64,000 nucleotides of DNA from Bacillus sp. FJAT-27264. Lineage in GTDB: Bacteria; Bacillota; Bacilli; Paenibacillales; Paenibacillaceae. The DNA is taken from assembly GCF_001682855.1 (NCBI RefSeq), contig NZ_MAQW01000012.1, positions 1,181,135 to 1,245,134 of the forward strand, written 5' to 3'. Under the pieces are notes generated by a model. That model did not search any database. It had not been told where the DNA came from and saw nothing but the letters and a program-made list of their open reading frames with translations. Position numbers and translations under genes: made by a program. Below, in pieces: positions 43,407-51,918 of this stretch. Every line of letters starts with the position of its first letter. Position 1 is the stretch's first letter.

Positions 43407-45451
43407 CACAATTCGGCCTCCCCGATGATATTTCCAAAACGATCCTTAGTCAGACTGTATCCTGGTGGAACGAATACGGTGGTATCATACTCATTGATAA
43501 TGACTGGTCCTGACAACAACGCACCTACGTTCAATTGTTCCCGGTCAGTAATGAAGGCTTGATACTCCTGTCCATCAAAAACAATCGTTCTCCGCTCTGC
43601 TTCATAGTTGGTCTTTACAGGCGCGGGAATAACAACGGTCTCCGATTTGCGCGTGACACCAATAATAGTCGCCCGCAGGTTTACAAAGGCTACCGGAGAT
43701 TCAGGCTGACTAGTCCCAAATACAGCCTCGTATTGCTGGTGGAATCTTGCCTCAGCATCAACGATACTTCCGTATGCCTCACTGGAAAGTGTCACACTGA
43801 GATCAAAGGCCTGTCCTTCGTAACGCATATCTGCACTGTACATCAGATACGTATGGTCCAGCTCAATACCCTGCTCTGTTTCCTCTGCGATCCAGCGTCT
43901 CCCCTGCTCACCAAGATGCTCGAACCATTGCGCTAGCTCACCAGGCTGCAGTTCATCGCTTACCTTGTTCAGAGAATGAACGAAGTCATTTCGCAAATCG
44001 GCCACTACACAGCCCATCGCACACAGTGTTCCTGGTGAAGGCGGAATCAGCACCTTGCGAATCCCCACCTCACGGGCCATGAGAAATGCATGCATAGGAC
44101 CGGCGCCGCCGTAAGCCAGCAGTGTAAAATCACGCGGGTCGACGCCTTTGCGAGCCATGAGCGGTGTAAACTGGGCATACATGTTGGCTGTTGCCACATC
44201 CAGTATGGCCTGTGCCGCTTCATAGGAACTCATTCCGAGCTGCTCGCCTAGACGCTCTAGCACCGCCTGAGCCAGATCCGGCCTTAATTCCATCTGTCCG
44301 CCCAGGAACCGATCCGCCTGCAAAATGCCCAAATGCAGATAGGCATCCGTTGTGGTCGGTAATGTCCCTCCGCGATTGTAACAGGCCGGGCCTGGACGGG
44401 CCCCGACACTACGAGGACCTACTTTCAATACGCCCGCTGAATCTACCCAAGCGATGGAGCCGCCTCCTGCTCCAATAGCAGTCACATCGATAGCCGGAAT
44501 AATCACCGGGAAGTCTCCGACCTGATTATCTACAGAATAAGCGGGCTGTCCGTCAATCAACGCAACATCCACGCTAGTTCCGCCCATATCGAACGTAACC
44601 ACCTGATTCAACCCTGCCATACGAGCTACATGCGTGGCTCCAATAACCCCGGAAGCCGGTCCGGACAGCAATGTCTTCACTGGTTCGCTTGACGCTCTGG
44701 TGGAGGACATGATTCCGCCATTGGACATCGTGGACAGCACCTTGGCTGTCAGACCATACTGCTGCACGCCCTGCTCTAATCGCTGGAAGTATCCCCCCAT
44801 TTGCGACCCGACATAGGCATTCATCACCGTAGCCAGCGTTCTTTCGTACTCACGCTGCTGCGGCCATACGCCGCTGCTTGTGCAAACAAACAGCTCTGGA
44901 TAGTGCTGCTTGATGAGCTGCTCGGCAAGCTGCTCATGCCCGGCATTTTTATAAGAATGCAGGAAACTGATGGCAATGGCCGTTACGCCCTCTTGTACTA
45001 GCTCTTCAACGGCTTGAAGAAGTTGCTGCTCATTCAGACTGCGAAAGACTTCGCCACTGGCGAGGCAGCGCTCATCGATCTCTTTGACCAAACGACGGGG
45101 CACCAGTGGAAGTGCCTTGTCGCCGTATAGATTCGTGGTATTCTCTAATCGTAACCTACGAATTTCAAGCACATCCCGGAACCCCTCCGTTACAAGGAGT
45201 CCGGTTACCGCCCCATTCCGCTCGATCAACGTGTTGACACCAAGTGTTGTCCCATGTACGAACAAGCCAATATCCGCAATATTGATAGAAGCCTTCTGCA
45301 GTTGCTCCAACGCATTAAAAATAGCTTGTTCCGGGGCATCCGGTATCGAAGGCGTCTTTAGTGAGGCGACCACACGACCGTCTGCATCCGCGACCATCGC
45401 ATCCGTAAATGTGCCTCCGATATCTATGCCCAGCCGGTAGCCTTGTTCCAC
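43406..45451 (-). CDS. Hydantoinase A / oxoprolinase-family subunit
   Basis: The 681-residue product starts with the ATP-binding HyuA motif GIDIGGTFTDAMVADADG, then FVHGTTLGVNTLIERNGA, TMSNGGIMSS, LLSGPASGVIGATHVARMAG, VTFDMGGTSVDVALI and LLAYGGAGPMHAFLMAREVG, the actin-like core of the family. It begins with GTG; AAGGAGG lies seven bases upstream. Members include N-methylhydantoinase, 5-oxoprolinase and acetone carboxylase; residues alone do not decide between these. Its upstream gap is a tandem repeat. Confidence 0.92.
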   Translation of the reverse strand: MEQGYRLGIDIGGTFTDAMVADADGRVVASLKTPSIPDAPEQAIFNALEQLQKASINIADIGLFVHGTTLGVNTLIERNGAVTGLLVTEGFRDVLEIRRLRLENTTNLYGDKALPLVPRRLVKEIDERCLASGEVFRSLNEQQLLQAVEELVQEGVTAIAISFLHSYKNAGHEQLAEQLIKQHYPELFVCTSSGVWPQQREYERTLATVMNAYVGSQMGGYFQRLEQGVQQYGLTAKVLSTMSNGGIMSSTRASSEPVKTLLSGPASGVIGATHVARMAGLNQVVTFDMGGTSVDVALIDGQPAYSVDNQVGDFPVIIPAIDVTAIGAGGGSIAWVDSAGVLKVGPRSVGARPGPACYNRGGTLPTTTDAYLHLGILQADRFLGGQMELRPDLAQAVLERLGEQLGMSSYEAAQAILDVATANMYAQFTPLMARKGVDPRDFTLLAYGGAGPMHAFLMAREVGIRKVLIPPSPGTLCAMGCVVADLRNDFVHSLNKVSDELQPGELAQWFEHLGEQGRRWIAEETEQGIELDHTYLMYSADMRYEGQAFDLSVTLSSEAYGSIVDAEARFHQQYEAVFGTSQPESPVAFVNLRATIIGVTRKSETVVIPAPVKTNYEAERRTIVFDGQEYQAFITDREQLNVGALLSGPVIINEYDTTVFVPPGYSLTKDRFGNIIGEAEL

Positions 45452-45467
45452 TTTCTTTCCTCCTTAA

Positions 45468-45572
45468 AGTTTTGCGAAGCAAAACTACTTCGTAAGCATT
45501 CGCTTAGTTTTGCAAATCAAAACCACATCGTAAGCACTCGCTTAAGTTTTGCTTCGTAAAACCACTATAGCG
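45468..45572. repeat. Tandem 38/39-bp repeat between hyuA and its regulator
   Basis: Units start at 45468, 45506 and 45545 with the pattern AGTTTTGC, then CAAAAC, then a CGTAAGCA(T/C)TCGCTT tail; the third is partial and runs into the 3' end of the regulator gene. Each unit holds a small inverted repeat, AGTTTTG with CAAAACT. Confidence 0.7.
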
Positions 45573-46308
45573 ATTGTGAATCCTGCTTCAATTGATAATA
45601 ACGTTTTACATCCTCAATCATTTGATTGATGTGATCCACCATCGCTTGCTCCGCCTTCTCAGGCGAGCCTTCTGCAATCGCGTCGACGATTCTTTGATGG
45701 TCTACAACCAGCTTGCTGCCGACGGAATTACGAATGAAAGCTGTGGCAGGCAATTCGCGGCTTCGATCCCATACCAGTTGAACCGCATGCATCAAGATGT
45801 CATTGCGCGCGATTAATGCGAGTAAATGATGGAACTCTCGATCTCCTTCATAAGGAATTTGATTCTCAGATAACACTTCAAGCTGCTCCTGTATGGAATT
45901 TCGTAAAAGCTCAATATGATCTGGTGTAGCTCGCTGCGCAGCGAGGCTTGCAATTTCCCGCTCAAGCGCCCTTCTGGCAACCAGCACATTAATCATGGCT
46001 TTTTGCCCGGACACATTGAGCACTTCCAGTAGACGGGAATTAAGGGTCTCCTGATGAATCCTTTTCTCCAGTTGGGACAGCCGGTTTACACCCTTCTCTG
46101 TGAGAATGCGACCTTTTCTTCCTTCTAGCTGAACATAACCTTTCATATCTAATTCCATTAGCTTGCGGCCAATTGTTGCCTGACTGAGCTCATATTTCTT
46201 GCCTACTGTGTGAACCAGTGTGCTAGCGCCCACAGGCTCCCCCACCAATGAAATTGTAGAGAGCAGTTCATGCTCGAGTTGTAAAGATGTCCATTCAAAT
46301 GATGACAT
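45565..46308 (-). CDS. FCD-domain (FadR-like) regulator
   Basis: The 247-residue product has an unusual N-terminal winged helix (LQLEHELLSTISLVGEPVGAS, ELSQATIGRKLMELDMKGYV), more like the HTH found in some ribonuclease-R-like or NrpR-like regulators than GntR, followed by an all-helical FCD domain (AMINVLVARRALEREIASLA, EGDREFHHLLALIARN, VDHQRIVDAIAEGSPEKAEQ). The FCD His/Asp residues suggest a metal-bound carboxylate ligand. As the gene directly upstream of hyuA in the same orientation, it is the likely controller of the cluster. Confidence 0.82.
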   Translation of the reverse strand: MSSFEWTSLQLEHELLSTISLVGEPVGASTLVHTVGKKYELSQATIGRKLMELDMKGYVQLEGRKGRILTEKGVNRLSQLEKRIHQETLNSRLLEVLNVSGQKAMINVLVARRALEREIASLAAQRATPDHIELLRNSIQEQLEVLSENQIPYEGDREFHHLLALIARNDILMHAVQLVWDRSRELPATAFIRNSVGSKLVVDHQRIVDAIAEGSPEKAEQAMVDHINQMIEDVKRYYQLKQDSQSL

Positions 46309-46449
46309 TCATAACATCCTCTCACTTTATAAACAGTTAATCTCTCATGTTGTTACTCACTGATGATTAACTGATTATAAATCTATTTTATTTATATTTC
46401 AACTATTCGCAGTAATTTAGTGTGAATTTAATTTAAGTGGCTTCCAACT

Positions 46450-46629
46450 TCAATAGAGATCTTTAATCCCACCAGAAATCTCATTTGTCATTTTCATTAA
46501 ATAATCCGCATGACTAGGTGTAACCAGACTTCGCCGCTTCCCTTCCTGTGTCAGAGACAGTGATAATTGCTCCACCGCTACAATCTCAATGTTACAGGGC
46601 GCAAAGGTTTCTACCCGTTCTTCAATCAT
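46450..46629 (-). CDS. Small protein of 59 residues, unknown function
   Basis: The minus-strand frame starts at ATG 46629 with AGAAGGAG five bases upstream and reads MIEERVETFAPCNIEIVAVE, then LSLSLTQEGKRRSLVTPSHA and MKMTNEISGGIKDLY to a TGA. A strong ribosome site, a clean frame and a moderate charge balance support a real gene. I know no family for it. It is separated from the FCD regulator by a 140-base AT-rich gap and may be the first gene of that unit. Confidence 0.6.
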   Translation of the reverse strand: MIEERVETFAPCNIEIVAVEQLSLSLTQEGKRRSLVTPSHADYLMKMTNEISGGIKDLY

Positions 46630-46900
46630 ATTCCTTCTCCTTCTATTCCATAAAATTTGAAATGAAAATGAAACAGTGCATCATTGGTAATTATACTACA
46701 CTATTACAATTGGCAAACAACATTATCGCTGCAGTCTAAACAGTTGAACGTGAATGATTAGACATAGAATGTGTATCGACTCTTTGGTCCTGAAAATTAA
46801 CATTTGACCCAATAAAAAACAGCGGCAGCCTTGGACGAGAAGATATTGTCCTGGGCTACCGCTGTTCTATTGTACAAATGTTTATCCGTTAGCGTTCACT
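46630..46900. other. Spacer between the small protein and the helicase
   Basis: About 270 bases, AT-rich, with the helicase terminator at 46818-46866; nothing else is supported. Confidence 0.4.
46818..46866 (-). terminator. Terminator of the DEAD-box helicase gene
   Basis: AACAGCGG pairs with CCGCTGTT and AGCC / GGCT and GGAC / GTCC extend the stem. On the minus strand it ends in a T-rich tail. Its architecture resembles the hairpin at 61259-61308. Confidence 0.85.
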
Positions 46901-48310
46901 TTAGTGAACTTTGCTTACTCTATTGCCGTTCGTTGTACTACTGTTTGTTCTATTGCCGTTTGGTTTACTGCCGTTAGGTTTGCTGTAGCTAGCTCTATCG
47001 CTGCTGGCTCTACCGCCACTAGCTTTACCGCTACTCGTTTTATCGTGGCTGGCATTGCCACTCTTTTTAAACCACTCGGATTTAGGCTTGCGCGCCGGGT
47101 TCGCCTTGGACTTGGCCGGTTTGTTGGCTGGTGCCGAGGCTTTGCCAGATTTAAAGGATTGCGGAGGCACGCTCGTCATCGGATAAGGATGATCTTTCAC
47201 TTCAGGAATCGACTTCTTGATCAATTTCTCAATATCTCTAAGGAACGGAACTTCATCCATCTCACAGAAAGAAATAGCCATTCCGCTATTCCCTGCTCTG
47301 CCCGTACGGCCAATGCGGTGAACATACGTTTCAGGAATATTAGGAAGATTGAAGTTGATTACATGCGAGAGCTCTTCAACATCGATACCTCTTGCCGCGA
47401 TATCCGTTGCTACCAGCACACGTGTAACTCCGCTTTTGAAATTGTTCAATGCTTTTTGACGATCGGTCTGAGACTTGTTGCCATGGATCGCCTGTGCAGT
47501 AATATTCACTTTGGACAAATCACGTGTAACACGGTCCGCTCCGCGTTTGGTACGGGTGAATACCAATGCTGAGACAATCGATTTATCCTGTAAAATATGG
47601 TTCAACAAGTTCTGTTTCTTACCATTCTCAAGTAAATATACAGATTGCTCAATGCGCTCTGCAGTAGAGGATACCGGGGTGATTTCGACTTTTACTGGAT
47701 CGACCAGTATCGATTTCACCATTTTAGTAATTTCTGGAGGCATAGTTGCAGAGAAGAAAAGAGTCTGTTTCTTGCTCGGCATTTTGGAGATAATCCGCTT
47801 CACATCATGGATAAAGCCCATATCCAGCATCCGGTCGGCTTCATCAAGCACTAATATTTGCACATATTGCAAGTCGATACGCTTTTGATTGATTAAATCG
47901 ATAAGTCTACCAGGCGTCGCGATAATAATATCTGCACCTTGGTTCAGCGCCCGCTCCTGCACTTTCTGGGAAACACCACCCACGATAGCTGCACAACGAA
48001 TGTCGGTATAACGGCTGTACGCCTTGATGTTGTCCGAAATCTGAATAGCCAGTTCTCTTGTCGGCGTTAAAATCAAGGAACGAATACGGCGTACCTGCTT
48101 GGGAGCATTCGGCTTTTCGCATAGTAATTGAATGATCGGCACAGAAAATGCTGCCGTTTTCCCTGTTCCTGTTTGCGCGCAACCAAGCAGATCTCTGCCG
48201 GCCAGCACGGCTGGAATCGCCTGTTCTTGTATAGGTGTTGGGGAAGTGTAGTTCGCTCTGCTCAAACCCTCTAAGATCGGGGCGATAATATTCAATTCTT
48301 TAAATGTCAT
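46901..48310 (-). CDS. DEAD-box RNA helicase (RhlE/CshA-like)
   Basis: The 469-residue protein shows all helicase motifs in order: Q-motif PTPIQEQAIPAVLAG, AQTGTGKTAA (I), PTREL (Ia), TPGRLI (Ib), VLDEADRMLDMG (II), FFSATM (III), then DIAARGID (V) and HRIGRTGRAG (VI). After residue 370 the C-terminal tail is basic and Ser/Gly/Asn-rich with repeats such as SGKASGGRASSDRAS, usual for RNA-contacting tails of cold-induced helicases. It unwinds RNA, probably in ribosome assembly or mRNA decay. AAGGAG precedes the ATG. Confidence 0.93.
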   Translation of the reverse strand: MTFKELNIIAPILEGLSRANYTSPTPIQEQAIPAVLAGRDLLGCAQTGTGKTAAFSVPIIQLLCEKPNAPKQVRRIRSLILTPTRELAIQISDNIKAYSRYTDIRCAAIVGGVSQKVQERALNQGADIIIATPGRLIDLINQKRIDLQYVQILVLDEADRMLDMGFIHDVKRIISKMPSKKQTLFFSATMPPEITKMVKSILVDPVKVEITPVSSTAERIEQSVYLLENGKKQNLLNHILQDKSIVSALVFTRTKRGADRVTRDLSKVNITAQAIHGNKSQTDRQKALNNFKSGVTRVLVATDIAARGIDVEELSHVINFNLPNIPETYVHRIGRTGRAGNSGMAISFCEMDEVPFLRDIEKLIKKSIPEVKDHPYPMTSVPPQSFKSGKASAPANKPAKSKANPARKPKSEWFKKSGNASHDKTSSGKASGGRASSDRASYSKPNGSKPNGNRTNSSTTNGNRVSKVH

Positions 48311-48414
48311 TTTGTCTCCTTAATTTACGTACATATATAAATCAAACGTAATTTTCAATTTTAAAACGTAACACATAAAGATATCATAAAAAAGATCGTC
48401 TGTATATGGTTATT

Positions 48415-49077
48415 TCAAAGTGTCATTGCATGTCCATATCTTGCCAAGTACTCTTCCTTCTCTTTATAATCCGGCATGATACTCCCGACCCGTCGCCAAA
48501 AAGACCGGTCATGATTCATATGCAGCAGATGGCATAATTCATGGATGATCACATAATCTATCACTTCAAGCGGAGCCATAGCCAGACGGTAATTGAAGGT
48601 GAGTTTTTTATCAAAGCTGCAGCTGCCCCACTTCGTTGTGGACTCGACGATGTCAATCGTCTTCGGCTTTACTCTTAACTGGGTCTGATAAATTTGGATT
48701 CGTTCCCCTACGATCTTCTTGCAGCTGGAGAAATAGAACTTCTTGAGATTCATTTTAAGGTCCTCTTCACTTCCCTCACTCGTATCTATGAGTTCATGAA
48801 GGTCATACTCTTTTCCCAGATGTAGAAACTTACCTTGTTCTTTATACTCTCTTGGTTTAGGGGCCGCCAAAGCTTTGGCAATCTTCTGTTTCTTCTCCAA
48901 TATCCATGCCCCGTGTTGTGCCACAGCGCTTCTAATCATTTCTTCGCTTGCCGCTCTGGGCGCTTTAACGGTAACGAGACCAATCGTATCTATCTGGATC
49001 TTAAGCTTCTTTCTTTTCCCATACTGCACATGAACCTCTATACTATCGTGGCCTAAATCGACTTTCATATTATCCAT
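48415..49077 (-). CDS. YgjP-like metallopeptidase domain protein
   Basis: The product (220 residues) has the YgjP/WLM pattern: [54 protein letters not shown], and the gluzincin motif [20 protein letters not shown]. HExxH with the second histidine of the zinc site is clear. Role unknown; members may act in DNA repair or protein processing. GGAAAG precedes ATG 49077; another ATG lies three codons on. The gene is divergent from the aldolase gene. Confidence 0.82.
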   Translation of the reverse strand: MDNMKVDLGHDSIEVHVQYGKRKKLKIQIDTIGLVTVKAPRAASEEMIRSAVAQHGAWILEKKQKIAKALAAPKPREYKEQGKFLHLGKEYDLHELIDTSEGSEEDLKMNLKKFYFSSCKKIVGERIQIYQTQLRVKPKTIDIVESTTKWGSCSFDKKLTFNYRLAMAPLEVIDYVIIHELCHLLHMNHDRSFWRRVGSIMPDYKEKEEYLARYGHAMTL

Positions 49078-49206
49078 CTTTCCTTTATGAATAGAATATT
49101 CGAGCAAGCTGCTCAGGGGGCTCTACAGATGTATACCTTCTATTATAAGTGCTATAATAAAAGCATACATGATTGCCACAATCCACGAAAGGGAAGGGGA
49201 ACATTC

Positions 49207-50100
49207 ATGAATACGAATACGAAGCAACTGGATCGAATTCACTCCGGACAGGGATTTATCGCAGCTTTGGACCAAAGTGGTGGAAGTACGCCGAAAGCGT
49301 TACTGCAATATGGTATTCAAGAAGACCGCTATTCGAACGAAGAACAAATGTATGAATTAGTCCATGAGATGAGAACGCGTATTATTAAGAGCCCGGCTTT
49401 TGATGCACAATACATTCTGGGTGCGATCTTATTCGAGAACACGATGGACCGTTTCATTGACGGACAATATACCGCGGATTACCTATGGGAACAGAAAGGC
49501 ATTGTACCCTTTTTAAAAATCGATAAAGGACTGGCCGGGCAGACAGACGGAGTTCAGCTTATGAAGCCTATTACTGGCTTGGACGAGCTTCTGAAGCGGG
49601 CAGTCGAACGAAATATCTTCGGCACAAAAATGCGCTCGGTGATTAAGGAAGCAAATCCCGCTGGGATCAAACAAGTGGTTGAACAGCAGTTTGCCGTCGC
49701 CAATCAAATCCTTGATAGCGGCCTGGTTCCGATTATCGAACCTGAAGTTGATATCTACAGTGCAGATAAAGAAGCTTCTGAGAAACTGTTAAAAGAAGAA
49801 CTTACCGCACACTTATCTAACCTTGGCTCTGACGTGAAAGTTATGCTTAAGCTCTCCATCCCCACAGAAGATAATTTCTACCGGGATCTTATAAATGATT
49901 CACATGTGTTGCGCATAGTGGCTCTGTCAGGCGGCTACAGCCAATCTGAAGCCAACGAAAGGCTAGCCCGCCATCACGGACTGATCGCCAGCTTCTCTCG
50001 CGGCTTATCCGAAGGATTAGGTGCCGGACAGACAGACGAGGAATTCAACACCCTGCTGTCAAAGTCCATCCATGCTATTTATGAAGCTTCTATTAAGTAA
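49207..50100 (+). CDS. fda: Fructose-bisphosphate aldolase, class I
   Basis: The 297-residue enzyme matches class I FbaB/Fda of Staphylococcus type: [21 protein letters not shown] at the start, then [60 protein letters not shown] and [14 protein letters not shown], whose lysine would form the Schiff base. It cleaves fructose 1,6-bisphosphate without a metal. The ATG at 49207 has AAGGGGA upstream, and a TATAAT at 49153-49158 could serve as its -10. It lies at the edge of the mannoside cluster. Confidence 0.92.
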   Translation: MNTNTKQLDRIHSGQGFIAALDQSGGSTPKALLQYGIQEDRYSNEEQMYELVHEMRTRIIKSPAFDAQYILGAILFENTMDRFIDGQYTADYLWEQKGIVPFLKIDKGLAGQTDGVQLMKPITGLDELLKRAVERNIFGTKMRSVIKEANPAGIKQVVEQQFAVANQILDSGLVPIIEPEVDIYSADKEASEKLLKEELTAHLSNLGSDVKVMLKLSIPTEDNFYRDLINDSHVLRIVALSGGYSQSEANERLARHHGLIASFSRGLSEGLGAGQTDEEFNTLLSKSIHAIYEASIK

Positions 50101-50140
50101 GGCTAAACTATAATTCTTGTTGGTCAAACCCTTGATCTCT

Positions 50141-50167
50141 CCATCCGCATAGCGGGTGGTTTTTTTG
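50141..50167 (+). terminator. Terminator of the aldolase gene
   Basis: CCATCCGC pairs with CGGGTGG (one wobble or mismatch) and is followed by a run of eight T. It ends the fda transcript. Confidence 0.9.
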
Positions 50168-50252
50168 TTTCGCGCGTTTCACGCACTCCACTGGCTAAAG
50201 CCTAAATAAAAAGGACGGCGCAGTGGCCGTCCTTCATAATATGCTCAATCAT

Positions 50253-51293
50253 TTAATCCATTTTAACAATGATCTTCACCACCTCATTCTTACGGTTGAT
50301 ATTCACGTCAAAGGCTTCGGCGATATCGTCAAAAGCGAACTCATGCGTCACAATCCCGGACACATCGATAACCCCCTCCGAGATCGCCTTGATTGCCTGC
50401 GGATAAATGTTCCGGTAGCGAAACACAGTCTTAATCTCAGCTTCCTTCCCAAGCAGCTTGGCAAAGTTGTATTCGATGATATCCTGTGGCGGCATGCCGA
50501 CCAGGACGACTGTTCCGCCCCGCTTCACCAGATACGGCGTCTGCTGGGTCGTTCTCACGGCTCCAGCGGTCTCCATCACAATGTCCACACCTTCACCGCC
50601 GGTCAGCTGGCTGATCTTATCTAGAACATCCTCTTCCGCCGCATTAATGACTCGCGTAGCTCCCAGCTCAAGCGCCTTGTCCAGCCTCTTCTGGATCACA
50701 TCAACCACGGTGATGTCCAGCGCACCGAACGCTTTGGAAGCCAATAGCGCGGTCAGTCCGATACAGCCCGCACCGAGGATAACCACCGAACTACCTAGGG
50801 TAACTCCGCCCTGCTTGGCCGCATGCATGCCCACGGACAGCGGCTCGATCAAAGCACCCTCCTTACTGGAGATTCCTTCTGGAAGCTTGAAAGCCATGTT
50901 CTCTGGGAAAGCAATATAGTTCGTAAAGGCACCTTGGTACGGCGGTGTTGCCAGAAACTCTACATCAGGACAGAGATTATAACGTCCGGTGGTGCAGAAT
51001 TCACAATGACCGCAGGTCACTCCCGGCTCCAGCGCGACACGGTCGCCTACCTTCAGCTGCTTTACCTCGCTGCCGGTCGCTACCACTGTGCCTGCGCATT
51101 CATGGCCGAGAATAAAATCCCCGTTCACGACAAAATCACCGATTTTCCCGTGCTCCAGATAATGGACGTCTGATCCACAAATCCCTACATATTCAAGCTG
51201 GACAAGCACCTCCGACGCCTTCGGCTCCGGTACTGCAACCTCACGAATCTCCAGCTTGTTCAGACCCGTCATAAATGCTGCTCGGTTATTCAA
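50253..51293 (-). CDS. Zinc-dependent polyol (sorbitol-type) dehydrogenase
   Basis: The product (346 residues) is a medium-chain dehydrogenase: catalytic zinc site VGICGSDVHYLEHG and FILGHECAGTVV, structural zinc cysteines in CGHCEFCTTGRYNLC, proton relay QGAFTNYIAFPENM, and the NAD motif VVILGAGCIGLTALLAS. It resembles sorbitol/xylitol dehydrogenase. The 351-codon frame starts ATG at 51308 without a ribosome site; TTG at 51293 has GGAGG eight bases before it and is chosen. It is the last gene of the leftward mannoside operon and would interconvert a polyol and a ketose such as fructose. Confidence 0.9.
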   Translation of the reverse strand: MNNRAAFMTGLNKLEIREVAVPEPKASEVLVQLEYVGICGSDVHYLEHGKIGDFVVNGDFILGHECAGTVVATGSEVKQLKVGDRVALEPGVTCGHCEFCTTGRYNLCPDVEFLATPPYQGAFTNYIAFPENMAFKLPEGISSKEGALIEPLSVGMHAAKQGGVTLGSSVVILGAGCIGLTALLASKAFGALDITVVDVIQKRLDKALELGATRVINAAEEDVLDKISQLTGGEGVDIVMETAGAVRTTQQTPYLVKRGGTVVLVGMPPQDIIEYNFAKLLGKEAEIKTVFRYRNIYPQAIKAISEGVIDVSGIVTHEFAFDDIAEAFDVNINRKNEVVKIIVKMD

Positions 51294-51330
51294 CTGCAAC
51301 GCCTCCATTATGCGTTAATTTATAGGATGG

Positions 51331-51879
51331 TCAGCCCTCGATGCGGGGAATTCGGTCGATATTCGGATCCGTGAAGATGTCGTATTCGTCCAGGCTCTTC
51401 GTGCTGAACTCAGACACCACCGCCCCTTGCGGCCCGCCCTGAAACCAATGCCTCGTATGGGGATGAATCGTATACTGCTCCCCTTCCTTCAGCACGATTT
51501 CATGAAAAACGGTGTAATAGGCCTTGCCGATTTCCGGCAGTTCCCCGGCGATCTGTGGGCTAGGTTCCCCCTCCACATACAGGTAGACTGAGCCGGAACG
51601 GCAGCGGAAGGTCTCTTCCTTCCCCGGATAATTCAGTTCGGGAATCGCAGGGTGCAGATGCTCAGGGCAGGTCTGCCCTGGCAGAAGCACCATCTCCTTG
51701 GCACAGCAGCGTTCGGTATTGATCAAGGTGATCAGCGATAGTCCGACCTCGGTAAGATCACCCAGGCCAAAGTCCGCGATCTCCACCTGTTCTTTCTCCT
51801 GCTCCGTCAATACAATATGCGCCTTGTCAAAATACGCCAGAATGAGTGGCTTAAACTGCTCGTATACCTCTTTTTGCAT
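51331..51879 (-). CDS. D-lyxose/D-mannose isomerase-like cupin
   Basis: The 182-residue cupin matches D-lyxose ketol-isomerase: CPEHLHPAIPELNYPGKEETFRCRSG, where the two His and one Glu are metal ligands, VYLYVEGEPSP, and the closing His site in YTIHPHTRHWFQGGP. Such enzymes turn D-lyxose into D-xylulose and D-mannose into D-fructose. Next to a beta-mannosidase, use on mannose is the natural reading, feeding fructose into glycolysis. AAGGAG precedes the ATG. Confidence 0.85.
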   Translation of the reverse strand: MQKEVYEQFKPLILAYFDKAHIVLTEQEKEQVEIADFGLGDLTEVGLSLITLINTERCCAKEMVLLPGQTCPEHLHPAIPELNYPGKEETFRCRSGSVYLYVEGEPSPQIAGELPEIGKAYYTVFHEIVLKEGEQYTIHPHTRHWFQGGPQGAVVSEFSTKSLDEYDIFTDPNIDRIPRIEG

Positions 51880-51918
51880 TGGAATGTCTCTCCTTCCTTA
51901 TATAGAGAAGCCACCGTG

